A DNA stretch of 64,000 bases from Schistocephalus solidus (lineage: Eukaryota; Platyhelminthes; Cestoda; Diphyllobothriidea; Diphyllobothriidae). Positions 46,613 to 58,412 of this stretch are shown one piece after another (positions within the stretch are counted from its first letter, which is position 1; every line of letters starts with the position of its first letter). The position numbers and the translations under genes are program-made. The stretch is taken from the NCBI GenBank assembly GCA_017591395.1, contig WEDG01004047.1, forward strand, positions 24,916-88,915. Direction: 5' to 3'. A model generated the notes under the pieces. It did no database searches. It saw nothing but the letters and a program-made list of their open reading frames with translations, and had not been told where the DNA came from.

Positions 46613-48332
46613 TGAGCTTGAAATGTCAGTGTGAATATACTTCAGCCCACGAACTCGTCTCCTCTCGTTCTTCTTGGGGGGTGATGAACCCTATGTATGC
46701 TCCTTTAATGAAGCGCAGATGCACTTTCCCGTTAAAAATTGGGAGCCAGGTTGACCTCTGAAACCGCAATTTTTACTGCTCTAGTGCTTTAAAAGCAAAC
46801 AACTTGGAGCATACGTATAGTGTGATATTCAGCACACTGCTATGGACCGCGTTTTATCAAATGTTGGGGCAACACTATGGTTGACGATTGCTTACGAACG
46901 TCCATGGAGGGTGCGTTCGGATCCCCTTTACAAGACACACACTGCACCATGACGACCGATCTTCCTGTGGCCCATGCTTTACTCGCCTCATTTTCTCCCA
47001 ACTTCTGACTGACTAACTTCGCACGGTTCACAGGCTAGCTGACCGTCAGGTATCGGCGGTGGTAATCGGTGTTGGTAACATAAGGAAAAGGCAATTAATT
47101 GATTCCAATAAGCACCTTTTTACAGCAGCCTATCCCCTTTCCTATATCTGTACACTGAAAGTTAGGTATCAGCCGCACAGGTATTACACATTCTGTGAAA
47201 TTGATGACTGTCTGTTTGCAAAGCGCACCGATGCCTTCGTGGACCGAAAACTTCTATCACATGCTTTTCATAGTTACCATAGCACAAATCAAGAAATTTG
47301 GGTGACTTGGAACGCATTCTAAAACGGCGAGCAAATATGCCCCGATCAGGATTAGGAAAGCCATTACGTGTATCGTGACTTAATCAAAGGCCCTGAAAAG
47401 GCAGATTGGACAGGACTACGCGCTAAGCGTTATATCCTCATAAGCCGAATGATGTAATTTTTTGTGACAGATAGAAGTCTGAAAGTTGAGTGTGTGCTTG
47501 TGAATTGTTTTTCACTAGACGGCATAGCCCTTGCATGGCCGAAAAAGCAAGGATATGACGGTTCACCTACACGCATGGGACATAATATGAACCCAGAGAA
47601 AAAGTGACTTGCTCAGTCTTGCGCTGAATAGCAAAACTAATTTTGTGTTTTTCTACCGTATTTTTAACTGAAAACCATTGCGGACAGTGCTTCAGGCCCT
47701 ACTTAGTCACTGCATAGAAGTAACACTTTTGGAATTTGAGTTGCGGTAGGCGGTACAGTGACATATTTGGACAGTGAATCAGCACACATGGACTTAGGTT
47801 GGACAGCTGATACACGCTATACCGCTTGCTTAGGGGACCGCAGGCGAGGTCCGTCCGTAATCAGATAGTTTTTGAACTGAGTCATTCGGCTATGGTTGTA
47901 GCCTCAAAACAGGTTGGGGATGGGCCCCCATCGTCTAAATGTCAATAAAACACGATAGACAAAGGATGCATGAAGAGCACACCACCCAACACAATGATTT
48001 ATGCAATATCCCTAGGCTCCTTCCAACTTTCTCATTGGTCTTTTGGGACCACTTTCATTACCGGACAGGAACACACCCAGCTCTTCATCATTGGCTCTCA
48101 AAAATGCAAACCAGGGAGTGAACTGTAGTCCATCGGTCGTCAAAAGACCCAGTTAAGTCACGGATTGCCGGATGGTTAGTTTATGGGCAGGCTTGATGGA
48201 CGGAGAGTTCCTTGGATTCCAGGTTGGGCATTTTTTTTCGCCTCTCCGGCACTGAAATCAGTGTTTTCCGGGCTGCGTGGGACGGCAGGTGAAGCTCTAC
48301 TTCACTTTTACCAACATGGGCGAATAGGCGCA
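46613..48332. other. No recognised feature
   Basis: Only short unremarkable frames on both strands and no repeat I could match. Confidence 0.4.
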
Positions 48333-48480
48333 CACTGTGGCTCAAGTGTTAGAGCATTGGACTTCTAATCAACCGGTCGCAAGTTGAGTCTGGAGAGGTG
48401 CAACACCTGGGGTTGGGTATGGCTGGCGGATGGCAGCTAATAAGGTAGAAATGGTTCTTTCAGCAAACCGCCCTCTTAGT
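48333..48480 (+). mobile_element. tRNA-Arg-like SINE, 5' half
   Basis: Head with CTGTGGCTCAAGTGTTAGAG, GCATTGGACTTCTAATCAA, a worn B box (GCAAGTTGAGTC), then CACCTGGGGTTGGGTATGGC and GGCAGCTAATAAGG. The tail is missing. Confidence 0.82.
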
Positions 48481-49973
48481 TATTGACGCTATATTGTCCG
48501 TGCGTGCTTATTCGTCAGATTGCTCATTTGTCAGTTAGTCTTCGTTAAATGTCGTTTCCATTTCCGTCACCAACGGAAGCACCTGCTAGCCGGTAGCTAA
48601 GCTAGCGTGTACATCCCGTCTTTCCGGGCATTACCTTCTCCTCGTTTAGGGGTTGGATTTTTGTCATTTGTACGTTCCCGTCATGGGTTTGGGTGCAATT
48701 TATGCAAGCCATACCCTATTCGGGCACCCTACGCATTTCCGGTTGAGTCACTGTTATTTTTCAGCCTGTAAACCCAGAACGTAATAAGTTCAATGCAGCA
48801 CTTCATCAGCTATCGAGAGCATTTACGCCAATCATCGACTCTGCACAGATGACCATGACATGTTTTGCTCATTCAAAGCTGGCCTACAACCAACCAGTGT
48901 TTCCTAGGGACCAAAAGCCTCTGACTTTGAATGGTTAGGCGTTCGCACTACGATATACTCAATGCTGACCTAGAGACCAAGTACTCCGCCACGTTGAGGG
49001 CTTGCGAATGGGCCTCATCAGCGCATACTATGTCTTCATGCAGATTTCCCCGCCTTATTTGGACTGATTTACCGTTCGAAATGTCACATGGGCCCTCTAC
49101 CAACTTAAAATGACTCAAGAAGTTGTATTTGCTTTGTGTTATTTTCTAATGGTTCACACTACGCGGGCATCAAAAACTCGCTGTTCTATTTGATCAAGAG
49201 TGGTCTGAGACGTAACTATCTAACGGTTTATCCGTAAATTACATACCTTCTTTTACTTCTCCGATAACACCAGTGAAGAGAATGCTTCTTTCGACAGCTG
49301 ATGGACTTTAAGGGACGTCCGCTTATTTTCCCCGCGATTTTTTGTGCAGTTACTCATCTGTTCATAACTTTAAATTTGTCACCTTGTTGCCTTTTATTTA
49401 AGTATGTCAGTGATCAGCGAGTGTGTGGTAGTTTCACAACTGATTTATCGATGTACGCATCAAGAGGCCACTCGAAACAGATGCCTCGGGCTAGAACTCC
49501 ACGCTACGACGGCCTGAAGTGGAGATATTGGATGGAAATGGCCATTGCAGCATTGCATGATTCACCATACTGGCAGCAAAGGCACTAGCTCAGTGTAGAG
49601 ACACGTATCGCACCACTTTTTGCCTTTGCATAAGGCCATTGCGAGGGGTCCGATCCCCACTAGGCCCCACCAGCGGTCTCTGTGTGTTTTCTGGACTATA
49701 TTGCAGGTTTAAATTTTTTCGCTATTAAATCTCTTCACAAAGTAAGGCGCTAATCTAGAGTAAATATTTCGTTTTACTTCCGAAATGATCTGTCCCGTAG
49801 GATTAAGTTTAAACTGGCGCATCAATTTCTGAGGAGATTGAAAAGGCTGTTTTAGTCTTCTCGGACATTATTTCTATGCGTCTTCCGGTGATCGTTGTGC
49901 ATTAAACTCCAAGCAAAACCAAGTGTACATTTTCCTTCGAGCAGTCTGACCAGTAGAATGCCATCCCTTTTTG
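48481..49973. other. No supported gene; one weak tRNA-like segment
   Basis: At about 49567-49675 an A-box-like string (TAGCTCAGTGTAGAG) is followed about 65 bases later by GGGTCCGATCCCC. The spacing and stems do not make a normal tRNA; it may be another tRNA-derived repeat. Other frames are unrecognised. Confidence 0.35.
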
Positions 49974-50150
49974 ACGACAGCTCAACCGTCGACTCCGACG
50001 ATTCCCACCACGTGCTTCACAGCATGTTGAGTGCAGGGCCTGCGATTTGCACAGGCATTAGTTTATAATGATAGAATACTTGCACAGTATCTATCACACT
50101 CTCTTCTCCCTCACCTACCAGAGCCCGGTGCTTCAGCTCATTCGAGAAGA
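49974..50150 (+). repeat. Dispersed repeat of unknown class, copy 1
   Basis: Starts cgacagctcaaccgtcgac, then a segment with acgtgcttcac, gtgcagggcc, gcacaggcattagtttata, then atagaatacttgcacagtat and cacactctcttctccctcac. The first part matches 63884-64000 and the second part matches 52684-52760. Overlapping open frames here (50031-50259) are therefore likely repeat, not gene. Confidence 0.6.
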
Positions 50151-50424
50151 AAAGATGCACGGCGTGAGCCTGCACCTAGGCGTGCCCAAACATCCAGCTT
50201 ATTTGTGGCATTCGTTAAGGCTGAGCATCCCCAATGACGCCTGTCCTGCCATGATCTGAACCCCATGTTTGTCCAGCGCATCTCAGGCGTTGCCCGTCGT
50301 AGGGGCACGCCAGTAATACATTCAGTAATAGACGACTTTTAGACGTTTGACAACGGAACAGGCGTTGCTCGATAAAAACAGCACAAGACTGGTAAATGAC
50401 TGCCTCCAAAATATCCACTCTTGT

Positions 50425-50693
50425 GGGAGCCCTTGGCTCAATGGTTAGAACGTTGGACTTCTGATCAAAGGGTTGCGGGTTCGAGCCTTGGGGGTTGTGT
50501 GTGCCTGGCTGATGACGGCCAATGAGCTAGAAAAAGCCATTACAGTCTCCCTTGTTTTTGTTGACACTGTTCATCTGCCTTTACTACTACTAGCTGCTGT
50601 GCAGCGGGGCCCGAAAGTGAGTCCCAAGGTAGAACCGGACGATTAAGTTCCGTCAGCGATCGGTGAGCATTCATCGTAGAATTCACTCGCTAT
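50425..50693 (+). mobile_element. tRNA-Arg-like SINE, best-preserved copy
   Basis: The head has A box CTTGGCTCAATGGTTAGAAC, anticodon arm GTTGGACTTCTGATC with UCU in the anticodon position, and B box GGGTTCGAGCC (50478-50488). The body has GGCTGATGACGGCCAAT and AGCCATTACAGTCTCCC, then CTGCTGTGCAGCGGGGCCCG, GTGAGTCCCAAGGTAGAAC and the tail GCGATCGGTGAGCATTCATC. It defines the full layout of the family at about 270 bases. Confidence 0.9.
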
Positions 50694-52194
50694 CTAGGGG
50701 GTCCTTAAGAGGATGGTCCACTGAGATACTTTAAGCGCATCGGCTGCCACGTTTCTTTCTTGAATTTGTGTCGCGTTAGACGGGTCTCAGTTCTTACCAG
50801 GGTCTCCAGCCTGTTGAGATCTGAGGAGTTAATTATTAAGACAAATACCATAATCAAACCACCATTTACCCTGACTCTAGTGTACGCACAGGCATGTTTG
50901 AAGAGCATTCGGGAAAAAAGTGAGTCCACGTACCCCGTCCAGTTTTGCACTTCCTCCTTTGTCGCCACTTCCGTCTTCTTCGCGTTTTTTTCTCTTGTCA
51001 CGTATTTTCCCGCTACTGCTTCCCTTCCCAGCGCACAAGTGTGTACACCACCTTTAGGACCGAGTGAGTCAGGTATACCGATGTTGTCTTTAAAGCGCCT
51101 CGTCAGTCAAAAGATCTTTTTTGTTCTCTGATTTACGTACGGAACTAAAAGAATGTCATCCTCCTGAGAGAGGAAGCGGTGACTTAGTCAGGTGGGCAAA
51201 CTCCCCATAGGGTGGGTGCTGCGCGTGACGTCAAGTGCTCAGTCATCACTGTCACCGTCATTTCCTACTGCCTTTGCTGCGTCTTCAGAGGCAGTCTTAT
51301 TATAGGTCAGCAAACCAGTCACAAGGCTACACGGTAGTTTACCTGATAACGTTGATAATGACCGTGTTCAGCATTCTTTGCGATCTTGATTGGATTTCGA
51401 CAGCGTCACTATGATTCCTTACTAACTCTTTAAATATGGCGTGATCCCTATGACTCTTGTGTTGCCCCAGATACCGTTTTACTTGGTATCTTCCACCTTA
51501 GAAGTCTCCGGCGTGGCTGTTCTTGTCTTCAAAACCGAAGTGCCACCTTCCGTTCCAGGTGTTTATGCCTTCCGGTGTCCTTGGTCGAGACAACCACATT
51601 TGAATGAAGCCTCTGACCTCTCCTTCTAGCAGCACTGATGAACTTATGTTCCACCACTTAACTAGTCTTGCGTGTTTGTTTTTCAGACAGCCAAACAACA
51701 GGAATACTCCCAAGTGGCCTATTTTAACTATGGGGGTTGTGTGCGTGTGAGCCCATGCAAAGTATCGCCTTTCCAAGGTATACCAACGTTGCCTCTCTGC
51801 TGTATGCCATGGTCCATAGTCGAAAAGCCATCTGGCCTGTGCGTTTGAAATCGTCTTTTTCTTTCACTATGCACCAGTCAACAGTCAGTTGCCGGAAGAA
51901 AAACCTTAATGGGTATACTGCTTACCCGCTATCTTCTTTGTCAATATTCCTTCGTAGTTCGTTTTGAGGTGTTTCCTCAAGGCTTGTTTTGTTGCCGTAT
52001 ATGGACACTGATTAGTTCTTCCTCGGTGAATTTGATCAATTTATGTTCTGGGAGCATTTCGCATAAACAGAAGCCTTAGCCCCTGAGGAAGTAACTTAAT
52101 GGTCACTCTTTGTCCGGATACAGCTTTATGCCAAGTCTGAAACTGGCATAGATTGGCAGTTTAACATTTGTTGATGACCACTCACCTATAGGCA
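50694..52194. other. No supported gene
   Basis: Open frames at 50705-51131 on both strands overlap one another and match nothing recognised. Confidence 0.4.
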
Positions 52195-52330
52195 AAGTCG
52201 GCAAAGTTCATCTGACTATAATACTAGCCTTTGTGCGGTTGCTGGCGCGCCTCGAGAGTGTGCCCGAAGGCAGAACGGGACTAGTAAGTTTTGTTAGCGA
52301 TTGATGAGTTGTCCTCAACAAATGTAAATA
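52195..52330 (+). mobile_element. SINE 3' half
   Basis: Contains AGTCGGCAAAGTTCATCTG, CGAGAGTGTGCCCGAAGGC, GAACGGGACTAGTAAGTT and GCGATTGATGAG, matching the tail of the copy at 50425-50693. No tRNA-like head is present. Confidence 0.75.
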
Positions 52331-52354
52331 TTCCCAGGCTAAAGCGGCAAGAGA

Positions 52355-52510
52355 ACGAGCCGTGGCCCATTGGTTAAAGCGTTAACTTTCTGATGAAAAG
52401 GTAACAGTTCCGAGCCTCCCATGGTGCAGCACCTGGCCTTGGGTATGAATGGCTGATGACAGCTGATGCCAGAAAAGGCCATTACAAGGTAGCATGTCTT
52501 TGTCAGCAAA
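52355..52510 (+). mobile_element. tRNA-Arg-like SINE, 5' half
   Basis: Head CGTGGCCCATTGGTTAAAGC, then GTTAACTTTCTGATG, a worn B box, GCACCTGGCCTTGGGTATG, GGCTGATGACAGCTGATGCC and GGCCATTACAAGG. It follows the tail fragment at 52195-52330 in the same orientation, so two broken copies lie in tandem, tail first. Confidence 0.82.
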
Positions 52511-52683
52511 GTTAACTAGTTTTACATTTAGCCACAACGACTACTGCAACATTTGCGAACGAGATTCTCGGGGATGACGTCGCTCAGTATTCCCATTTTG
52601 GAAAAATATACTGCATGACCGGACTGCCTGAGTTACCGTAAGCAAGCGACAATACTCACCGTGTGCTCCTCAGAGTCCAGGCA

Positions 52684-52760
52684 AAACTGGTGGCTCGAGC
52701 GTGAATTATTATATACAGAGGTAGACTTGCGAAGCATCCACCACACTCTCTTGCATCACC
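52684..52760 (+). repeat. Dispersed repeat of unknown class, copy 2
   Basis: tcgagcgtgaattatta, agacttgcgaagcatccac and cacactctcttgcatcaccc align with 50050-50115. The match may extend to about 52870. An 83-codon frame here (52661-52912) is probably fortuitous. Confidence 0.5.
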
Positions 52761-53835
52761 CACTCCGCACCGATAGTATGACAATGTCAAGACGACCGGA
52801 GGTGTACGTGGACATGCTGGCCGAAGGAGCTAAACAGGCATTTTACCTGTGCCAAATTAGACCTGGTTTCCACTACTTGTCCCGGAGTTTTCTATGGGTG
52901 GCTCGGATCTGACACAAATATGAGTACCGAAATGCCCCATTAAGATGCCGTCGTTGTAGCCTTACCCTCGTTCTTGAAAAGAACCAACTTATCCTGTCAG
53001 TGGGCAACCTTTGAAGTTGCAAATCCCAGTGTGACTTGCTAGATTTAAGCAAGTCAATTTTCATTATTACAGAGGAAAGTTCTGATGTGTCGTGAGAGGT
53101 TGGATTCTCCACTGACATCCTCACTCCCTCTCCTCCCTCTTCCATGCACCAGTCGACTGTTCGAGCCTGTCGACCATGTGGGGATAGGATAATCATCGGT
53201 TAGCCATGTTTATTGTGGGTTTATTGTTGGTTGCCTCCCCCTCTGGCTTCGTCCTACAAGACGTCGCGCGTACTTCCACCGGGACGAAATCACTGCATAC
53301 ATGCTATGACTGATGCCTTCTTCCACTTCACGTCCAGAAGCAGAAACGGTGCATTGTGTGAAGGGGTTCTTTGGGATCAATTGTGGTTTCCCTAGCGTTT
53401 ACTCTAAAACAGTACTTCTGCCAAGTAGGAACTGCTGATGCAGAGATAACAGCATTTCCAGGACCAAGTTGCCAAGCAGGACAACCTGTATGCAGAACCA
53501 TGGTCAAAGGCATGGAAGTTAGTCTTTTGTGTTTAACGGTGTCAGCTGAGATGAGGCAGTCTTTGGGTTACCGACCTTTATAGTGTATTCTAAACCCTTC
53601 CTTCTCCCACTGTGCCAAAATGGCCCGGCGAAGAAAGAAATTTTGCTGCATTTACTATGCAACAGATTGTGATCACAAAAACTATTTTTAAGGTTCTGAT
53701 ATCCCCTGTATTCGAGATAAGAGATTTTAACAGTCAGAGACAAGCAGCTGAATAACGAGGCACGTCATGTGGGTTCACTGGGTGAGGAAACGAGGGCGTG
53801 GTGTTTATGTTGGCAAAGGCTAGGTTGCCCATTAA

Positions 53836-53880
53836 CACCATCACCATCATCACCACCATCACTAAAACCACAACCACCAC
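53836..53880. repeat. CAC/CAT trinucleotide-rich tract
   Basis: Imperfect repeats of CAC and CAT, read as a Val/Met run on the minus strand. Low complexity only. Confidence 0.85.
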
Positions 53881-56800
53881 AGCTAGGAACATGAGCACAA
53901 AATTTGGGGAGGAATTCCTGGGGATATTTTTCTGAACATCCTCTGAGCTGGAAACGGGTTCAAGTGGCTCTCGTAACTCTATACGTCCTAACCCGAACAT
54001 CAAAACCAACCCTAACGCCTTGCGACTTAGCACAGGGCCACCCGTGATATGGGAGGTACTTATAAACTTGCCACACCCTCTTCTGTGACTATTCATCGTT
54101 AACAACCCTTTCATCCATCTTCCGAGTGCGCAAAATGCTCATACCTTTTAAGGGAGGCAAGGATAGAAATTCAACTTTTCGCTTTTTGGTTTTTCTACTA
54201 TTTCAGCACATATGCTAGCGAGCTTGAATGTCACATTTCCCACGGAGTGATTCTTTACCTTTTCCAGCTTCTCGCATGGAGGTAGGGATACCGGTTAATA
54301 TTGTCTTCTCGCATCACACCGGTCCCGTCAGGACACCAACTGCACCCTAAAGTGCCGGCTTTGTCATTTGCTTAGATATTCAGCGTCAAGGCAGCCCGCC
54401 CTTGAGCTGGTCCCGCCAACCTCCTGCGGCCTCCCACTCTCCCCCATTTAACTGGACATTTTACAGTCTATAGATAAATCTGCTTTCTGTCCTACAGAAC
54501 CCTCTAGTTATTGTGCGTACTTTATAGACGTCTAACAGGCACGGCACTTTTATGCGTCATGACCACTGCTGGATTTTTCTCAGACAGCAGTCACACGAAC
54601 GATTGATGTGTCGCGTCCACCTCTATGGTTCCACTGTAGCATCCCATCGTGAACGGTACTTACGCCTGCACGCAAACCCCTGCGTGGCTGCAGCGTCCGA
54701 TTGCTTCACTCTAGTAACTCTGATGGTGTTCCAACCTATCAGAACTGCACAATGACGGCGTAAATAGATCCGACTCCAGATTGGGTGCCAAGTTGCAAGG
54801 AGCGCTTCGATGCCAGGCCTGATAACTCCCTTTGAATCGCTCTTCTTGTTTGCGTGTACACGCCAGCAAGTTTGTATCAAACGTAGACGGGGTTTTGCTT
54901 TTGGAAGACGCAGTGCCCATGCCTGTTTCCTGTTGTCCTGACCTCTTATACTACCAGCGTTCCATGATGGTTATGAGACGAGGTTGAGGTGGATGCTGCA
55001 CAGAGTTCCCTGGCTTTAAACCTCTTTCTCCTATATAAATGACCTCGGCACACTCCGGACGGCCACGCTTCTAGCGGTCACGACAAAAAAACTATCGCGT
55101 GCACCTCGCCCTGGCCACCAGTAGCTGCTAGAATACCAACCTGAGTCTATCTTTAGTGAGGTTGTCCGGCTAAAGTTTGGTTTCTTTGTGGACAGTCGCC
55201 AACAGCGTTTTGTGCTACAGGTAGGGCGGGAATATGCTCTGTCAGCCATCGCACCCAGTAGTATCGCATGGGGCTAAATGAAGATGAAAGCGGGATGCCG
55301 ATGATGGCGGAGTCGCGTCATTCGAAAGGAAGAGAGCAGTGACATATTGTACGGCAGTACGCACTTAATGACTGGGACCAGCACGACGGCTGTGGTGTCT
55401 GTCTGTTGTTTTCCGCCTCGCGGTCGGCACAGTTGGTCGCTTTTTCCCACCATCTGCTCATATGCTGCCAACCTACCAGGAAAAGATTAAATTCCGACTG
55501 GTAAAAGTTTCCTGTGGGATCAAAGTAGAGACCAGCTACCTATCATTAGCTGCCAGCAGATGGCGGAGAAGATATACGTGCTAAGGTCACAATCCAGACA
55601 GTTCAATATTCTCGAGTAATAATGTCCTTTTACACGTGCAACCCAACAGCAACGCAGACTGTGAAAGGAAAAGGTGTTGCACGACGGACGCCAGGGAGCA
55701 CGCTGCAACGAAAAGAAGGAAAAGACTTGCCTTTATCAAGGGCTCTCCATTGAAGCTGGTCGAGCCGTGAGTACGAAAGTACTGAGTCAGTTACATTTAC
55801 TGAATAGTTGACGTCAGAGCAACAGAGGGCGGATTATCTTGAAGGCAATCAATGCTTTCCGGATAAGGTAGCTGGCCATTTAACCGGTTCAAAATGGTTT
55901 GTTTCGATATTCACCGATAAACATGGCCAAATCTCACTGTTTTCCAAATAATAAAGCCTTGCTAAAATTCTCGGCTGATTTATCCGTTCGCTTAGGATGG
56001 CCCAGATATGCTCATTCTTCGCGCTGGCAGCCCTGTAGACAGGAATTTAGTGCTATGCTTTTTTACACCTTACAGTCAGTCTAAAATCTTGTACATGTCA
56101 TCATTAAAACACCGTTTACGCCTACCACCGTCCAATTGGGTCAGGTTTCCCTTACGTGTGGTTCGGACCCGGAAAAGTGGTTTCCATACGTAAGTCTAGG
56201 CAGGGTTCTCTGTCGGCCTTGTGCGTAATCTCAGTAACAATTGTCTTTTTCTGCCTCATTCCACCTGACAATAGCATGCCATAGTTAAGTAAAAATGAAG
56301 GCAGAATATACCCGAGACAGCGCTGTATCACACTTCCCGCATTCTCTGTCATCCCCACCCCCCCTCTGATATCGGATCTTAGCCGACTTCCGCCCGGGAT
56401 TTGACTGCCGGTTCGTGACCTTTGCTACCTATTCAGAACCAATGGATCGGTGTGCGCCCACTTTTAATAAAAATACCGGATTTACAGTGACAGATAATAA
56501 CAGATGATGAGGCATTAATTAACTTTGAGGACCATCTGCGCCGTGTACGGACGCACATTTATGTTTCTGGTCGCCTTTGCTCATGGTTCTGATTGAATAC
56601 ATGAAAGTCCGAAGCAGTTGTGTATCGATCTACCCACATTATCTGTTGCATTCCCCTCTGTTATCATAATTTTGGCCGACTTCGGCCTGATAGTTGGTTG
56701 TTCGTTCGTGAACCCTACCATCCATACGGAGTTTGTTTGCCTTGGGAAGCTAGTGAATCCGTGTGGACTAATTTCTGATGTAATTCCCCAAGAGGCAGTA

Positions 56801-58094
56801 AAAACAAAACGTGACTTTACTGATGGCTAAAGATTTCTGAAGACTTTGGGTACGAAGAGGGATGCGCGCGTATATTTAGCCATCTCCAACAAAGTCAATG
56901 CCGACCGCACATTCTTTTACATGGCACTTCTTGAGATAACTGTTCGAAACCAGCGGTCTAGAAATATACTGCTTGACCAGTTTCTTGATGTTAACTGAAG
57001 TCACGAGAACTATCAAAGGGCATTTTAACATCTCCAAGATTGAAACACATTAAGAAAGCTGATGGTCAGCTTCTAGGAAAGCTGCCAGAATTATTTCTGC
57101 GTGATTGGTTAGTCCGCCTAACCTTCCGTCCATCAGTCACAAAAGGTGTTGTAATTTTACTGAGTCAAAAGTAGCGACAAAACTTGGAAGGGGCACTGCT
57201 TCGAGGGTTTAGTAAATAATATGATCTAGAAACAACAGTACTCCTTTCCTTGATGGGATCTTCAGAGCAAAGAGCACTGTCTAGAACGTACCACTGGGCT
57301 CCTCTGGCCCCAAAAAGCAATCACGTCCAGGCCGACCGCTTCACCTTCAATTGGTGAGTACTTAACCTGTCGGTGTAGTGTTGTCTTCGAAGCCTGCGAA
57401 TCTGTAGCAGTAACAGCAGGTTAAACAAAGTTGTTTATTTCAGCCCATAGACTATGAGGTTCTCTAATCACCCAATCTCCCGATATCATAAGCTCGCTTG
57501 CAAGTTGTTTTATTTTATTAAATTTTGCCGGCAGTTTTTGTCTGTTCACCTAAGCTAGGGGGCTTTTGCCTAGCTGTGATCCTGAGAACTAATCAGTCGT
57601 CTTTGAGTTGGTTCCGTCTGCGACAAAAAGTGGCGGTACACGTCCTTCAAAAAAAGACGTATTGGGAGTTTGTCTCATCATATTGTCCTCAGCGTAGTTC
57701 TTTGTGTCAGATGTCTTCCACTGCCCCTTTGCATCGTGTTATTTCACCTCACCCTTTCAGCTCGAATCACATGTCTGAACAACGTGCTTAGTACGGAAAT
57801 TTCGTGTGGATTGTAGCACTTCGCACACATTATCCTGAAGAAAAATATGACCCTCTGATGCGTGCATGGTGGACTACTAGTTTTCTGACTGCTTAAAGCC
57901 CCCTGTTTCATCTGAAGTAAGATAATCCCTATCCTTAACCCTATCCACAACAGCATGAGGATTCACAGTTCATTGGTAGGTGGCAGTACTTCGGTTCGTC
58001 TGGTTGGCACCGATTAGTGTTCACAGCCCGTATCTCGAATAAGGGCAACAAAGACAGGAACGATAAGTTCGGTTTATCTGTGGCAGGATGATTT
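53881..58094. other. Long stretch without a supported gene
   Basis: A short array remnant near 53985-54010 (accctaac-type) and another near 57928 are the only repeat signals I matched. Frames such as 53734-54114 (-), 55031-55249 (-) and 57525-57791 (+) are not recognised. Confidence 0.4.
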
Positions 58095-58412
58095 ATATGG
58101 CCCCCCTTAGCAGGAAATGCGTATAGGAAAGCCCCGCCTAAGTAATAAAGGTGCCACTGTACATATCTCCACGAGGAGTACATATTTCCGTGTCTTCCGC
58201 TTTAAATTAGCCCTAATATATGCGTGACGCGTAATCTTAACTCTAATCTCACCCTAAGCACTAACACTGCAATGACCACTTAACCATAAGCATAACCCTA
58301 ACCGTAAACCTGACCTTTAACTTAACCCTTACCCTAAAACAGATTCTCTTTTCCCTGGAGCTTGGCCCAAAGGCGGACAATTCCTGTTCGCATGTCCTGT
58401 ATAAGGAGCCAA
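58095..58412 (-). repeat. MITE-like repeat copy, complete or nearly so, about 318 bases
   Basis: Left end atatggccccccttagcagg, then gcctaagtaataaaggtgcc, catatttccgtgtc, a CCCTAA-type array (58210-58340), ttttccctggagc, and the right end tgtcctgtataaggagcc. The two ends are imperfect inverted repeats of each other (cagga-atgc near the left against gcatgtcctg near the right). No coding capacity is seen, so a non-autonomous transposon is the natural reading. Confidence 0.8.

Noticed and set aside
49567..49675. Possible tRNA gene with A-box and B-box-like strings
   Set aside because: No acceptor stem pairing and wrong box spacing; at best a tRNA-derived repeat.
50031..50259. Plus-strand frames of 63-68 codons
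   Set aside because: Overlaps sequence repeated at 52684 and 63884, so it is probably repeat and not a gene.
52661..52912. 83-codon frame with an acceptor-like start (gctcctcag)
   Set aside because: Lies in the same dispersed repeat; no convincing donor or family.
53734..54114. 126-codon minus-strand frame with a Val/Met-rich hydrophobic run that looks like a membrane segment
   Set aside because: The run is produced by the CAC/CAT repeat at 53836-53880.
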